In this document: piece after piece, positions 35,305-48,284 of the stretch
Position numbering within the stretch: position 1 is the stretch's first letter
Layout of the letters: each line of letters starts with the position of its first letter
Assembly: GCA_017165825.1 (NCBI GenBank)
Contig: CM029380.1
Span: 9,210,587-9,274,586, forward strand
Length of the DNA stretch: 64,000 nucleotides
Origin: Hepsetus odoe
Taxonomy: Eukaryota; Chordata; Actinopteri; Characiformes; Hepsetidae
Direction of reading: 5' to 3'
Made by a program: the position numbers and the translations under genes
Notes under the pieces: model-generated
Told to the model about the DNA's origin: nothing
The model's database searches: none
The model's input: only the letters and a program-made list of their open reading frames with translations

Positions 35305-35724
35305 AGCTTAACTAAACTAGGCAGGTTATTAACAACAAAGAATTTACTCTTCTCCTAACACTTTGTTGTGCAGTACGATTTGCCACAAAAAACTACGAGT
35401 GTCAGTAAAGCTTTACTTGGATTGTTCTCTTGCTTTTGCTTATGACAATGTGAGCAGACATAAAAAGATCGTCTTTGGAGAGAAAATGAATCACTGTGCT
35501 GCCAGTGTAGATGGAGATTGATGGCATTATTAGGGGCACAGTAAATGTTTGACCAGCAAGAAATGTCTGCTCCTAAGCATTCCTGTAGTGGTTTGGCTTT
35601 TTGTGTGGTGGGCATTGTGGATGCAGAGCCAGAGCCGCTGTTGGACATAAGGCACTAAACATGAAGAGAAGAATTATGGACAACAGCTGAGCTCACAAGA
35701 CAAAAAGATCAAACAAGCTGATGA

Positions 35725-35772
35725 TCTCTCTCTCTCTCTCTCTCTCTCGCTCTCTCTCTCTTGCTCTTGCTT

Positions 35773-35829
<57 letters not shown>
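35725..35829. repeat. (CT)n microsatellite
   Basis: About 100 bases of CT with a few interruptions (TCGC, TTGCTCTTGCTTG). Leu-Ser or Arg-Glu frames across it are artefacts. Confidence 0.98.
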
Positions 35830-35832
<3 letters not shown>

Positions 35833-35944
35833 ATCATTCTCATGTTCTGCAAACAACACAATTTTTGCTGTCTTTTCTCACACATACAATGTTCACCCTT
35901 TTTTTTATACTTTGTACCATATATAATTGTGTATTTGTGTTAAT

Positions 35945-36875
35945 ATATAGCCATGGTCAAAGGTTTTGAAAATCACAGTCTCCTAAAGTTGGTTCAGCTG
36001 AGGGATTGGGACACCACCAGTACAGAGCTTGCTCAGGCAGATGTGAGTGCATCTGCACGTACATTGTCATGCCAACAGTAAAGTATCTTGAGACCATTCA
36101 TGTGCGGGATTGCTTCTCAGCCAAGGGAGTGGGCTTACTCACATTTTTGCCATACAACACATCCATATGTAAAGAATGGTACCAAAACATCCAAAAACTC
36201 AGAGAGCAACTTCTCCCAGCCATCCAAGAACAGTTTTGTGAAGAACCATGCCAATTTTAAGTCCATGGCCAGGAAACTCCCCAGACCTCAATCCCATTGA
36301 GAACTTAAGTGAAAGTGACTAATAATCATTGTGATAATGATGATTAGCACAGCATGCAGTGAACCACAATGAAATGCAGCCTCTGCATTTAACCCATCCA
36401 CATGTGCAGCAAGGGAGCAGCTATTGAAAGCACCTGTTGAGCAGTGATGGGGACGGTACCTTGCTTAAGGGCAACTGGTCTGAAGCCTATTCCCTAACCA
36501 CTAAGCCACTGCTGCCCAACTTGTGGTCAGTCCTCAAGAGGTGGGTGGACAAAACAAAACCCACAAATTCTGACAAACTCCAAGCATTGATTATGCAAGA
36601 ATGGGCCTCCATCAGTCAGGATGTGGCCCAGATATTGATTGACAGCATGCCAGGCGAATTGCAGAGGTCTTGAAAAAGGAGGGCCAACACTGCAAATATT
36701 GACTCTTTGCATGAACTTAATGTAATTATCAATAAATTTGAATTTTTAACTTATGAAATGTTAATATTTATTCTTTAGTATACCATAGAAACATCTGACA
36801 AAAAGATCTAATAACATTGTCGTAGCAAACTATGTGAAAACCAATACCTGTGTCTTTCTTTTGGTCATGGTTGTA
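35945..36875 (+). mobile_element. Tc1-like transposon relic, interrupted by a SINE
   Basis: The left end GCCATGGTCAAAGGTTTT (35951) and right end TTTTGGTCATGGTTGTACA (36857-36875) form degraded inverted repeats. The frame at 36050-36260 (KYLETIHVRDCF through KEWYQNIQKLREQLLPAIQE) is transposase-like. In another frame WPGNSPDLNPIENL, the third catalytic Glu box, ends at 36306. A SINE-A copy then interrupts it at 36307-36517, after which the frame continues as LWSVLKRWVDK and SQDVAQILIDSMPG. The part between the second Asp and WPGN is also deleted. It cannot encode active transposase. Confidence 0.85.
36307..36517 (-). mobile_element. SINE-A copy inserted in the Tc1 transposase
   Basis: Inserted with a 5-bp target duplication, AACTT at 36302-36306 and 36518-36522, exactly within the codons for Asn-Leu after the catalytic Glu of the DDE box. 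The head on the right reads GGGCAGCAGTGGCTTAGTGG on the minus strand. Confidence 0.88.
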
Positions 36876-36879
36876 CACT

Positions 36880-38600
36880 GATAAACTGATCAGCCAAAGT
36901 ATATTAACAGAACAGTAACTGACAGCAAGTGAATAGTCAGTTCTTGAGGTTGACATGTTAGCAAGGAAAATAGACAAATGTAAGGATCTGAGTGATTCCA
37001 AAAAGGCCAAATTGTGATGGCAACAGAATCAGAGCATCACCAAAACACCAGGTCCTTTATAAGAGGAAGCACCAACCTGACTGGTAACAAAAGCTCAAGA
37101 ACCAGTACTAACCCATCTGGTAGGATTCAACAGAAGTGTAGTACAAATTGTTAAAAAATCCCACCCTCTATGATAGAAAGGTGCAATGCATTGTAGGTTT
37201 CTGCTTTTGAGGCTGTGTAGGCTGCAAACCAGTGCCTAATCTGATCCTTTCCATGGCAGAAGAAAGTAGACCATAGGGCATTTGAAAAAAGTTTGCTTGG
37301 TCAGCTGAATTTTTGTTTACATCATATGGACATGTGTGTGCAGGTCACATACCTTATATATTGTTGCACCATATTGTTGTTTTTTTCTGAAAAATTCTGT
37401 ATAGTAAAATATAAAAAAACAACATACATTCACACATTCTCATAGAATCGCTTTATATTTCAACAGTGAGTGTGCAAGCAGGCAGTTTCCCTCTGGATTG
37501 CTGGCTGTGCCTGTCTCTTCTCTTCCCCTCACTCTGACCCTGTCAGCTCAGAACAAGAAACTTCAGCTTTAGGTGGAAGCTCAGGTGGAAAACTGCAGGT
37601 GTATTACTTTTACCTTTAGCAGAGCAGGCTCAGAAATTGATAGTAAAACCTTTCCACCTCTGAGGTGGATTCACTGTGGACAAGGTCATTGTTTTATGCA
37701 GCATTTATCTCTGCACCTGAGCCCTTTATAGCAGTCTTATGAAGCCCAGCTCAGTTAATTAACCTTCTTGCTTGTTATCTTAATGCACCAACACCATAAT
37801 GGTAGCACAGACAAGTAAGAGCTTCCTAATAAATTGAGAGTGAGCACACATTCACTCTACTTCTGGTTAATTGCTGTTTCATTATTGCCCATCTCAGTCT
37901 AATTAAGCTGGATGGATTGTGTGTGTGCGTGTGTGTATGCGCACATGCTGTTATCCTTGTGATGGCTTTATCTGGTTTAGTTTTTCTCCAGACTGTTGTC
38001 AGAGGTCAGGATTAGCAAAGCCAGGTAGAGTACTTTTGACCACTGCCCATAGGTACAGAGAATATCTTGCCGATTAATAGATTACATTTTGGAGGGCATT
38101 ACCCTTTTTACCTTTTTGTTTGAGTTTGAGCACCAGCTTATAGGACGCCTAATGTTTAACCATGCTAAACTGGATAACATTGGTGTGGTATATCTGAGTT
38201 TCAAGTAGAGAAATGCCGAGTATAACCTCACTTTTCTGTTAAAACAGCGGCTAAAAAAAACTCCTTAAACAGTTGTTGGTTTATTTATTTATTTATTTTT
38301 TAGCAATGCTTACAATTCTTTTCTGCAACTATTAAGAAGCTGACGTAAAAATATGGGTACAACTATTAAAATTGTAGTGTAGGCCCACGTTCTTATCTTT
38401 CTGCAATGCTTTTTCTGTTGACCAGACAGATTGAAGGTATTGCTTAAATGACTGTTGTAATGTAAGAGGTATTAGTGGTTGCAGTTATTGAACAGCATGT
38501 TTCAGAAATAAAATGAGATTATTAAAATGATATTTTTTTACAATACCAAACTAGATCATGCAGTGCTTTCTATGCCTTTCAGACTTTTGAAAAAAGCAAA
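36880..38600. other. Intronic stretch, nothing recognised
   Basis: AT-rich with a (TTTA)n patch at about 38280-38300. The piece at 36880-37260 has a moderately low-copy, repeat-like look, but I could not name a family. Confidence 0.55.
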
Positions 38601-38604
38601 ACTT

Positions 38605-38985
38605 GCCCTCCTGGCAATGATAAAAAGACAGGAGGCAGAGCTTGAGGTGTCAGAGTTAAAGATGCTGAGATTTTTGTTGTGTGTGACGAGGATGGACAGG
38701 ATTAGAAATGAGTATATTAGAGGAACAGCTCAGGTTAGACGTTTTGGAGACAAAGTTAGAGAAGCAAGGTTGCGTTGGTTTGGACATGTCCAGAGGAGGA
38801 TATTGGAAGATGGAGCTGCCAGGAAAAGAGGAAGAGTAAAGAGGAGGTTTATGGACGTGGTGAGAGGATATGCAAGTAGTTAGTTTGAAGGAGGAACATG
38901 TAGAGGACAGGATGAAATGGAAGCAGGATTATCCACTATGGCGACCATTAAATGGGAGCAGCCAAAAGAAGACAGCCTACCCTCC
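38605..38985 (+). pseudogene. RTE 3' fragment, plus orientation
   Basis: Translates to KRQEAELEVSELKMLRF, VTRMDRIRNEYIRGTAQV, REARLRWFGHVQRR and RGRVKRRFMDVVRGY in one frame, the C-terminal tail of the same RTE family as 19860-21575. A stop at about 38881 and the missing YIGRR block show decay. It has lost all catalytic domains. Confidence 0.85.
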
Positions 38986-38989
38986 TAAA

Positions 38990-41830
38990 AAGTTATGAAT
39001 TCTGAATATCTGTTTGAACTTCAAATTTTTTTAAATTTTATTCATTAAATTATTAATGAAAAAGAAAAATTGCACTTCTGTGAGTTTTGGGTTTTACATT
39101 GTTGTCATTATCCATGTATTGGCAGTTTAAGTTTGATAGAGGTGGGTATGTGGTGCCCAAGGCAGTCCAATATTATATAATATAGTTTCCTGAACCTTAT
39201 TACTCTGGAAATGGACACGGCTTATTGGTTCACCACAAATCACAATCTTTCAATTACCTCGCCCTTAACAGGCTGCAATAAAGATGAAGCGTCTCATTCT
39301 GACCAAAAGAATTTAATTGTGCCATTCCAAATGAGCTATGGCTCTAAGAGGGCACCACTGTTTGTCCACTGCCTGAAGAGGAACAGGGAAAGAATGTGCC
39401 CTTTCTGTGTCATCTTTTCTGTTTGTGTATCTGCTAAAGTATGCCTTTTCTGTTTTCTTGTTCTGAGAGTACCAGGACTGTTTTAAACAACTGCAAATCT
39501 TCCCATCTTTTGGAAATGAGGTGAAATGTCATAAAGTGTTTACAGCTTTTTGATTAATGAGGTTAACTGCATAATAATGGCAAGAAAAAAAATGTATCTC
39601 TGCAACCTTTGTCCATATTACAGATTTAAAGTTCTTGTTCCAATATTAACTTGGGCTGGTTTTCAGGTCGCAGATTAGAACAACACACTGGCTTTTTGGA
39701 TAAAGATTAATGTTAATCTGTGACCAAGGTCTTAGCGCAATCTGCCTATTTTTGATGCAGTCACTGTTTTTCTCATCATTAAGTAGCTTGCTAGCTCTAG
39801 TTATTTGAGCTTGTTGTTGTGTTAGTTTATAATGAAATTGTAATATTGGCTATTTTAGGATTTGTACATTGTCTTATTTTTACACAGTCCATAAGACTGA
39901 GTGAAACAGCTGAAAAATCATAAACCTAAAGTTTAACTTGTGCTGTCACCCACAGCAACAACTGCAGTTATTTTTTATTAGTAAAAATATTAACTACTGC
40001 ACTTTTACTTTCTCATTGCTGGATTGCCAGGCTAACATTAGTATTAAATCACATCTGTACACAACACAGGTGTTACAGTTGCTAAATGTTGTCCGGCAGT
40101 TGCTATAAAAGCTACATGAGGTTTTGCTAATGTGTTTCTCCTACTTGGAGTATCTGCTTGGCTACCAAAACTGCTGCAGTTCTGACAAGATGTATTTAAT
40201 GGCTGAAGAAAGTGAGTGTGTCCTGGAGGAACGCATAGAGTGGCTGTGGTGCACAACATATGTACTTTGCAAAGAGCTGAGATGGACCTGTGCAGAGGTC
40301 ATCATCATGTGGCCAGTACAGTTTTAGGAGAGTTGCAGTGCTTGTTGTAAAGATGAGGTAGTCTACATGGAGATAATCTTCCAATTGCTTTATCACAGAT
40401 CATGGATGGGAAGGAAGCAGTCTGCATTAATTATTTCCCCTAGTTTTGCAGAGCTTTTTTATTGATCTTCATTCTTCTTTGTTTAGGACAACTTTAACTT
40501 TTCTTTTGCCACAGCAATTTGTTGTCCCTATTGATCCCAAAAGAGAAGTGCATTTGAAAGTAATTTCTTTGATAAATTGCTTGAAATAGTACTTTATAAA
40601 TATTTATCAGTAGGCTAATTTTGTGCCAGTGAAGTAATGGAAGTGCTGATGCTGCCATAGTCCAACGGATGATTCATTTCCCCAGGGTATGTTGGAGATC
40701 CAGCCCTGGAACTTGGACAAAAGAGATGTGCAGTGGCTGATCAGAATTGATCTATGACTTTTTTGCCAACTAATGGTGAATATTTTGATAAGGCGTTTAA
40801 TGTTAGGTTATGAAAAAGGGGTTGGAGAACTGCTGATGAGATTGACAAGCATCTTATAAATGACATTATGATCTGAGGGCTTAACCTCTTCACCCAGTTA
40901 GCACTTTGCAAACTTCTTAATGGGATGTTAATGGGATATCGGTTTGGGATTAAAGTTGACCCAGGATTTTTTAAAAACATTAATAAATTTTTATTGGTTC
41001 AACATTGGTTCAGCATCATGCAATGTAGTTTTATTTTTGTTTATTTATATTTTTTGGGAACATCAGCAGTTATAATTGAAGCAATCTGGAACAAAAACTG
41101 GACTGGGACATTGTTGCAGGGTCAGATTCTTATCATCACTGTTTTACAGACATATTGCTGGGTTTATATTATAAAGGTAGATGGAGGATGAAAATTATTT
41201 CCATATTTTTAGAGAAAGCAGTGAAAAAAAAAAAAAATGGTTTCAGAGGAGGCAGGAAAAGTCTACACCCCCCAGAGGCAACAGCAGGGCACTGCAACAA
41301 TCAGTGGAACATAGAGTAACATAAATGAACTCCTTGTTGGAATATGCTGTGTAATAACCTGGTCAGCCTGATGTAACTTCTGTTTATGTGAGCTTTATGA
41401 ATGTCCTGCAAAGACGTAGATGCATAGTACCAGGACTTTCAGGCACTCCAATATCTAAAGGATATATTTTGGCTGAAAAGGGCTATTGTGTGCCAAGTGC
41501 CTTCACACGAGAGACATGAACTGTGCCCTCCTGCTGCTGGTTGGATCCAGACGGTTGGGGCAGTATTTTCCAAGCCCAGCGTGTCTGTGTAACAAAGGGG
41601 CCCTGTCTCCCCTGAGAGACGCTCACTCAACACGCTGATGTCATTCAACAGCGAATTTATGCCTGATAATGAGAGAGTGGCCTCCTGTGGAAAAAGAAAA
41701 TCTCTTTTGGTGGAACAAGCAAAACATTACCATTGTCAGTCACAAGCAGTTACAGTGTGCCTTATTCTTAAACTAAAGCTTGGATTGGCACACTTTAAAA
41801 CATTTTTTACAGAGTAACACAGCAATGTAA
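38990..41830. other. Intronic stretch, nothing recognised
   Basis: No supported exon or named repeat. Several short open frames on both strands lack splice signals in a consistent phase. Confidence 0.6.
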
Positions 41831-41835
41831 AGATG

Positions 41836-41925
41836 TGTCATGGTTCTCGACACTGTGCCCTGACTGGACACACCGGCGCATTGTTATGATGTCAGGTGTG
41901 CCTCATTGGTCCAATGGTATAAAGA
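41836..41925 (+). mobile_element. Probable LTR 5' fragment
   Basis: Begins TGTCATGG and shares the block around 'ctgactggacacaccggcgc' and 'tcaggtgtgcctcatt' with the LTR at 9709-9984, in the same order. The 3' part is not clearly recognisable. Confidence 0.45.
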
Positions 41926-41929
41926 TAAT

Positions 41930-44090
41930 ATATACACTAGGTATACTGTATTTTGTGAAAATAGAAAGGAACAAATCAAGTTCTTTAAACCTTGATGCTT
42001 ATTTTAACTTTTCACTTTCATTAAACTTTAAAATTAAAGTAATGAAATTTGGATCTTTGTCACAGTACTGTGTATAATCATCATTGTGGATGATGAGAGA
42101 AAATACATTTATATTTATTTACATTTATAGTAAAAAAAAAAAAGAGCATGTGAACAACAGGCAGTGCACAGTAACTACACAAACTGTATAGTAATAGGTA
42201 AGTGATCTTTATTACTTTATTTTTTTCATTAAAATATTTCCCCTTTTGTTTCAAGTGTGTTTACAAACGTTACATTGATTAAATTGGGGCATGTTGTCAG
42301 TTCCAGCTTGTTTACAAACCATAGAAATATAACTATCATAGTTACTTTGACATCACCCTGAAATGTGTATATATATTATATTAACCATATCATCCACCTT
42401 TAGTTACTGTGCTACAAAATCAAATGTAACACAATATAAATAATATTGATTTTAAAGACACTGAATTAATGGGTTACTCATTGGAAGTTCAGCCCTGAAT
42501 GGATAGCTCTTGAACAAAACTTGTAAGTGTACATAGTTGTACAGGATGAGTAATCCTCACTGCATGGTTGGTTAGTAGAATCTAACAGCAGGTTTATTTT
42601 TCCTTTGTTTACTTATCTTTGTGCTTGCTTAAAGACTATTATATCCTCTTAAAGCTGTTTAAATGCATTGCACATGCTAGAACGCTTGTGCTGATGAAGG
42701 TCTGATGACATTTTTTGTCATTAAAAGCTGTGCATGTGTAATTAGTATGACACGTTAAATATATTTGACACATGGTGCACTTTGTTTTACAACAGTATTA
42801 CATGCCATAAGAGAGAAACATTATGAAGGGTATGTCATTGCTTTATGTAGAAATTGTTGTTAATTTTATAGAAACTAGAGAAGAGTGATTTTGAAGGTCA
42901 ATTAAAAAAAAAAAAAAAGTACTGCTCATATTAGGCACTGGGAAATGCTCTCTGAAGTACCCTGTTTCATGTAATGATCTTTTTGGTTAGACTTCAGGTT
43001 CAATATTTACTCTAGAGGTGAATAAATAGCTGCTCTCTTGGTTCACTTACCACGTGGTGTTATCTCTTCTGCACCAATAAGGCCTCTCCCTTATGTTGTT
43101 TACGAGGCAAAGACTGACCAATAGTTTTAACCCAGCGTTGTTGTACACTAATAGTAGACAAACACATTGCTCTTGTGTCTTTCATGCTTTCTACCAGAGA
43201 GCTTGGCAGGTAGTTATCTTGAGATGGCATGCAGTTTTGTAGTGTCATATTTGACTTTTTGACATGGTTCATTCTGGGCTTTTCTTTCTCTTGGCCAGTG
43301 TCTTTTGCACAGGAAGCTTGCATAACAATGAAAATGGTCAGCTGTGGGCAATGCCAGGAAAGTCTGACAATTCAATATGCTAAAAATATCTCAGACCTTT
43401 TGGGAGGACACCAAATGAGTGCAGTAAGTTTGAAAGTCTATTGGTATGCTGTAAGAGCAATGAGGACAGTTAGTTAGTGTGGGGACTGGACCAGATAAAA
43501 AGCTAATGTAAGGATTTTTTTTTCAAACAACACAAAAACATATGTCCTTCCTGTTGACCTTTCAATGTTCTGCCCACAAAAGTATAAGTTCTGAAAAAGG
43601 TTTTACAGAATGTTTGGAAAAATCGCTTTCAGTGCAAGGACAATCAGAGTGCCATGATTGCATGATTAAAAATGTCATACTCTATTAATAAGGAATCAAT
43701 TTAAAGGATGTTTTTTTGTCAGTAATGTAGTAGATACTGACATTCAAATCCTGTAAAAAAAATAGTTAATTATTAATATTTATTTATCGTGCATTAATTT
43801 ATTATTTATTCTGTATTAAAGTATTAATTTCACGTCAATGCATTGACGATTAAAAATACTACCAATATGATTGTGTTGTTACTAACTTGGCTTACTAGGC
43901 AAATTAGAAGACAGGGATGATTAATTTTCCACATAGCTAACATTAGTGCAACTGCATGCCAAAAAAATACATAAGTAACAGTATATTATTTCACACAAAA
44001 TTTAAACACAGCCTCATTAAGCTGAATGGAACTTTTTTACTCTTATTTATTTATTTTGATTTTTTTTTTTTACCCCATTCAGTTAGTTTC
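41930..44090. other. Intronic stretch, nothing recognised
   Basis: AT-rich with poly(A) at 42905-42918 and poly(T) near 43512. No exon or named repeat. Confidence 0.6.
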
Positions 44091-44098
44091 AGTTAGGC

Positions 44099-44482
44099 TA
44101 TAAAAGAACACGTGTGGGAGGAGCACAGGAAAGTCAGTTGAGTTTCTGAGGACTGACCTCATTGGAGAACTGCAGTTTGTAAAGAGAGAGAGTTTTCGAG
44201 AGAGGAAGGGGTGGATCAAATGAGCTATGAGGTTTGCCCTGAGTGAGAGAGGGAGTTACATCTTTGATGGGCTGTTAGATACTTTTGCAGCAAGTGAAAC
44301 TGTAGGCAAGCCACTCCTGGGAGGAAACCAAGGTGTTTGCTGCGATTGTTGTCCTCCAACTTTCATCACTCCATCCGGATAACAGCTGCCGCAAGAGTCT
44401 GTTTATTTTCCTAATGCTCCCTAGAGGATATATTCTACAATGAATCTCTGAGGAAGTAGGTGATTGGCACTTCCTCTTCAAG
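44099..44482 (+). promoter_or_regulatory. plekha7: TATA-bearing segment, possible non-coding first exon
   Basis: TATAAAAG at 44099-44106 is followed at once by AACACGTGTGGGAGGAG (with the E-box CACGTG). A less AT-rich, purine-rich stretch continues to a donor-like CAAG|GTGAGA at 44482/44483. If transcribed from about 44130, this would be a 350-base 5' UTR exon with several short upstream ORFs and no long frame. Splicing to exon 4 would leave translation to start at a later Met, for example in exon 5. This rests on motifs only. Confidence 0.2.
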
Positions 44483-44489
44483 GTGAGAC

Positions 44490-46940
44490 ACTCCATGGTA
44501 ATTCTGCAGAGTGACAGAAAGGCAAAGGATTCAGAGCAACTGGTCAAAAAAGAAGGTTGAAAGCCTGGTTTTCTGTGTTTCTGTTTAACTTGCTACTTGC
44601 ACTTGAGATTTCTCAGCAAGTAGTATGACTGCTTTGAAGAACTTTGTAGCCTTGTGGAGATGTTAAATCTTTGAGCACAATGAGGCATCTATGCTTGGCA
44701 GTAACAATTTGGGGCAAGCCTTTCCAGCATCACTGCCAGCATTAATAGTTTGATGCATTTGATAAAGGTTTTCTCTCCAGCCCTTTGTTTTCTGTGGTTT
44801 GGTGTGCCGAATGAACCTTGGACTCTGAACTTTGCCAATTGTTCCCCCTCGGCAGGAGGGACTATGTAAATCAACAGAGTAAACACTTTTCAAACATTTT
44901 GGACAGGGGGAGAAATTCCACAGCTGAGAAAACAGGTTGTGTGATGAGAAACAAGGAAATAAACACAAAACTAACATTTCTCAAGGGCAGTTGCTTAACT
45001 GGGCTCTTGGGCTCAGCTCTGTTCACCATATTTGATTGCAAAGTGATTGTTCAAGGTGGAAAATGCCAAAGTAAAGGACTTAATCAGATACACTATATCT
45101 AATTACATTTCTGAAAGGCCACCTGATTATATCTGTTGCATGTCTTGTAGTTGGCATTTAGAAACAACAACTTTCCTTCCTGACTCCTCCTGTAAAGCTC
45201 ATTTGGAAGTCTTTGTAGAGAAGTGATGGTTGAATTAATGCATTCCCTATGCTAAATGAATGTTGGAGCCACATATTGAAACTGTTAAACATGCTACGCC
45301 ATTGTTTTTTGGGGTACTGTAAAAACTATTGAAAGAAATATTCAAAGTGTAGGACGTGCTACTCACCAAATCAGAGTTCAACCGTGAAAAGACCACATTA
45401 ATTTATTCCGCTGAAGTAACTTGATGAAGAGGTAGCAGACTTACTGCAGGAATGCACTTGCCATGTGATGCACTCTGTCTTTTGTAGCTGGACTTATGTG
45501 TCAGTGTGCATCTGTGTAATGACAGGCATCATGTTAATGTAACCTCTAACCAGTACTTGTCAATTGTCAGTTTCTTAGACATTTGCAAGGCAGGGGTTTA
45601 GCAATACCCTTAATAGCATGTTTGAAAGTACCTTCTTTTGCTATAACTGCACATTAAGGCACCAAAGGGTTTTGTGGATGTTGACAATTCTGGCTATCAT
45701 CTAAATGTGAACCTGTCTGCATATCTTGTCTAGACAGAGTGCTTGACTATGTAAAGTTTCTGTTCAGTAGGCCTAAACCATATGGACTAGTATTGCAATT
45801 ACACTGTGACATATTGCCATTGTGATTTGCCTTGGAATGTTTTCAGCAAATGTAACTTCAGCAGTGTAGTCAGCAATGTAACTTAATGTAACTGGCCTGC
45901 ATTTTTAATTTGTAAATTGGATTTGTTGGATTACATTAACTAGAAAAGCAGGAAAAAAAATTGAAAAAGAATTTTGGACTTTGATTGGTCTGGATGTTCA
46001 CACCAGACAGTAAAAAACAGCAAAAACAAAAACCAGTATGATAAGTTAGATTGCTCGTATTTATCTATTCAGTATTTGAGTGCAGACACTGATGACTAAC
46101 ACATGTCCTACCTGAAAATGTACTTATATATTTATTTGTGTATACATAAATGATCGACAGATCTACTCATGTATTTTTATTTTATTAATTGATGGGTGCC
46201 ATGCAATTCAAAAAGGAAGACAAAGTACCAGTCTAGCAGCAAGAATGTTCATTTATGATGGCATATAAAACACACAAAACAAGGCACAACTCTTTGAAGT
46301 ATGCAAGACAAATAATACCTCTGTGTGTTTCTGTTTATTCAGAGTGGACTTACTCTGCATTAGATTCTGTGACAAATAGTTCGGAAGTAATGCACCACAA
46401 AAGAAAAGGGGCCAAAGAATTTGGATCTTAATTAACAATTGAAGGGGCTAAAACTGTTATATGAGGCTGGCACTGTTCAGCAATTTACATGTTGCTTTTG
46501 GGAACAAATAGCATTATAGTGGAGATTGTGCAAGCCATCAGTCCTGCTGATTTATTGTAGTCTATGACCTATAGAAGGAGGTAGCTGTGTACTAATCTTG
46601 AATACTGTCAGGGCTTTCATCTGCTGTGCATTCAGGATGACACCATCCAAAGTGCATTCTCTGAAGCCTTTGAAACTACATATCATTTTTATAAATAAAA
46701 TGCCATCAAAGCTGGAACCATAGACTTCTCTTTTATATTATATAGATCTACTGAAAAGTGAATTTCTAACACGCACATACTACAGAGGTCAGAGTCCAGC
46801 ACTCCTAAAGCTGGTAATTAGTGTAACATTCATTTATGTGTTATGAGTTGATTCAGGAGGGAAATCACCTAAACTGTACTGCAGCCCTTTAGGACTGGAT
46901 TTAATAAGCATTAAAATATTATATGCGACCAGTGTGTTGA
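44490..46940. other. Intronic stretch, nothing recognised
   Basis: Overlapping open frames at 44660-45100 on both strands show no domain or splice support. Otherwise unremarkable. Confidence 0.55.
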
Positions 46941-46942
46941 GT

Positions 46943-46943
46943 A

Positions 46944-46993
<50 letters not shown>
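46943..46993. repeat. Poly(A) plus (AT)n
   Basis: About 18 A followed by about 16 AT units, adjacent to a truncated SINE-A copy. Confidence 0.95.
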
Positions 46994-46994
<1 letters not shown>

Positions 46995-47020
46995 CTATAA
47001 GCTCTAAGCTATAAGAAAAA

Positions 47021-47197
47021 GTGAAAGGGACATCCCTTGTCTTTGTGAAACACAGCACAGCACAACACAATGAAATTCCTCTGCGTTTCACCCATACACA
47101 CACGTGCAGCAGGGGGCAGCTATTGAAAGCGCCCGGGGAGCAGTGACAGGGACGGTACCTTGCTCAAAGGTACCTCAGGGCAACCTACAGCTGAGGT
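47021..47197 (-). mobile_element. SINE-A copy, 5'-truncated, minus orientation
   Basis: The tail and core match the family, but the sequence stops at the 'ctcagggcaacctac' block. The tRNA-like head is therefore missing. Confidence 0.8.
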
Positions 47198-47339
47198 ATA
47201 TCTACATGTTAGTTTAGCATAAAAAAAATGGATCAAAGATGAGGTGCTAGAAAAAAAGGTGGATTTACAGTATTACAAAAACGTATAGTGATTTCAGTTT
47301 TTATATTTTATTTTGTTGTTTATTCATAAGACTAACCCC

Positions 47340-47660
47340 CCCCCCCCAAATATAATAGATACAACACAACTTTCAAATGATTATGTAACTTATTTAAGGA
47401 CAAGAACTCACCAATACCTATATCGTGAATCTGAGTTACTCAACCAGCTAGTGAACAAAATTGAACTGATAAAGGGGAAATTATACTTGCCACACCCAGG
47501 ATTAATCAGTGCTATCCCTACTGAAGCTAGACAAGAGATACATTTCCAGCAGTGGGAAGTTATCTTAAATGTCTCAACGAACAGCACAGAGTATCTCACC
47601 AAAAAAATTATATATGCTATGATATAAAATATATCAGTTATTGAAATATATATGTTGAAA
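47340..47660. other. Intronic stretch with a long chance frame
   Basis: A plus-strand frame of 104 codons begins before a poly(C) tract at 47337-47347 and ends in AT-rich sequence. No family is recognised and no splice sites are convincing. Confidence 0.5.
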
Positions 47661-47664
47661 AAAC

Positions 47665-48175
47665 TTTACTAATCAATCTCTCAAACTCTGGGACTTCAGT
47701 TGACCACCATGAGAATAGTACAATGGTTAATCTGATAAGAGAGGTCAACCCAAGCAAAATTTCAAAAAACAGCTCATGGTTGTCGCAGCAGATGATCTAA
47801 GGAGCTACAGGCCTCTCTTAGCTCAGTAAAGGTCAGTGTTTATGATTCCAGCATTAGAAAGACACAAATAGCAAAGTGGAAAAACCGCTGTTCAATGTTT
47901 TATGAGTAAGAAGTGGAACTCATTGTGTCCTTTCACATCTGGCCTAAAGTTAAAACAGCTTTTCACAGTAATAATCATGCTCACAGTCAAACATGGTGGT
48001 GGTAGGGCAATGGTAGGATTGCTTTGCAGCTTCAACACTTCAGCACCATGTCGTAATTCTGTGATCTCAAGCTTAACTGGGTTGACTAGCATGAAAATTA
48101 TCAATAGCAGCCTAAGAGTAAGCACATCTGGAATAAATAACAATAAAATGGTCCAGTCAAATCCTTGACATTAGC
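47665..48175 (+). mobile_element. Tc1/mariner-like transposase relic
   Basis: The stretch at 47980-48030 translates to TVKHGGGRAMVGLLCSF, the decayed form of the TVKHGGGSVMVWG box of Tc1-like transposases. Upstream, 47740-47880 carries 'gcctctcttagctcag', 'aaaggtcagtgtttatgatt' and 'attagaaagaca' blocks typical of the same transposon group. Frame breaks separate the blocks. Ends not found. Confidence 0.55.
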
Positions 48176-48284
48176 TACCTTTTTCTTGTTGTGACAAGAC
48201 CTGACAAGGGGACAAATGCTCCGATGTCACTGAATTTATTAATAATAAAATAAAAGCGATACCAAAGAGTGAACCTCTTTTACC

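Noticed and set aside
35674..35969. Arg-Glu and Leu-Ser-rich frames
   Set aside because: Translation of the (CT)n microsatellite.
39211..39486. 91-codon plus-strand frame
   Set aside because: No acceptor or donor in a consistent phase, and no recognised domain.
44660..45102. Frames of 104 (minus) and 94 (plus) codons
   Set aside because: Antisense to one another, no family recognised, no promoter or splice evidence.
47313..47627. 104-codon plus-strand frame
   Set aside because: Begins before a poly(C) run, is AT-rich, has no recognised family and lies between transposon relics.
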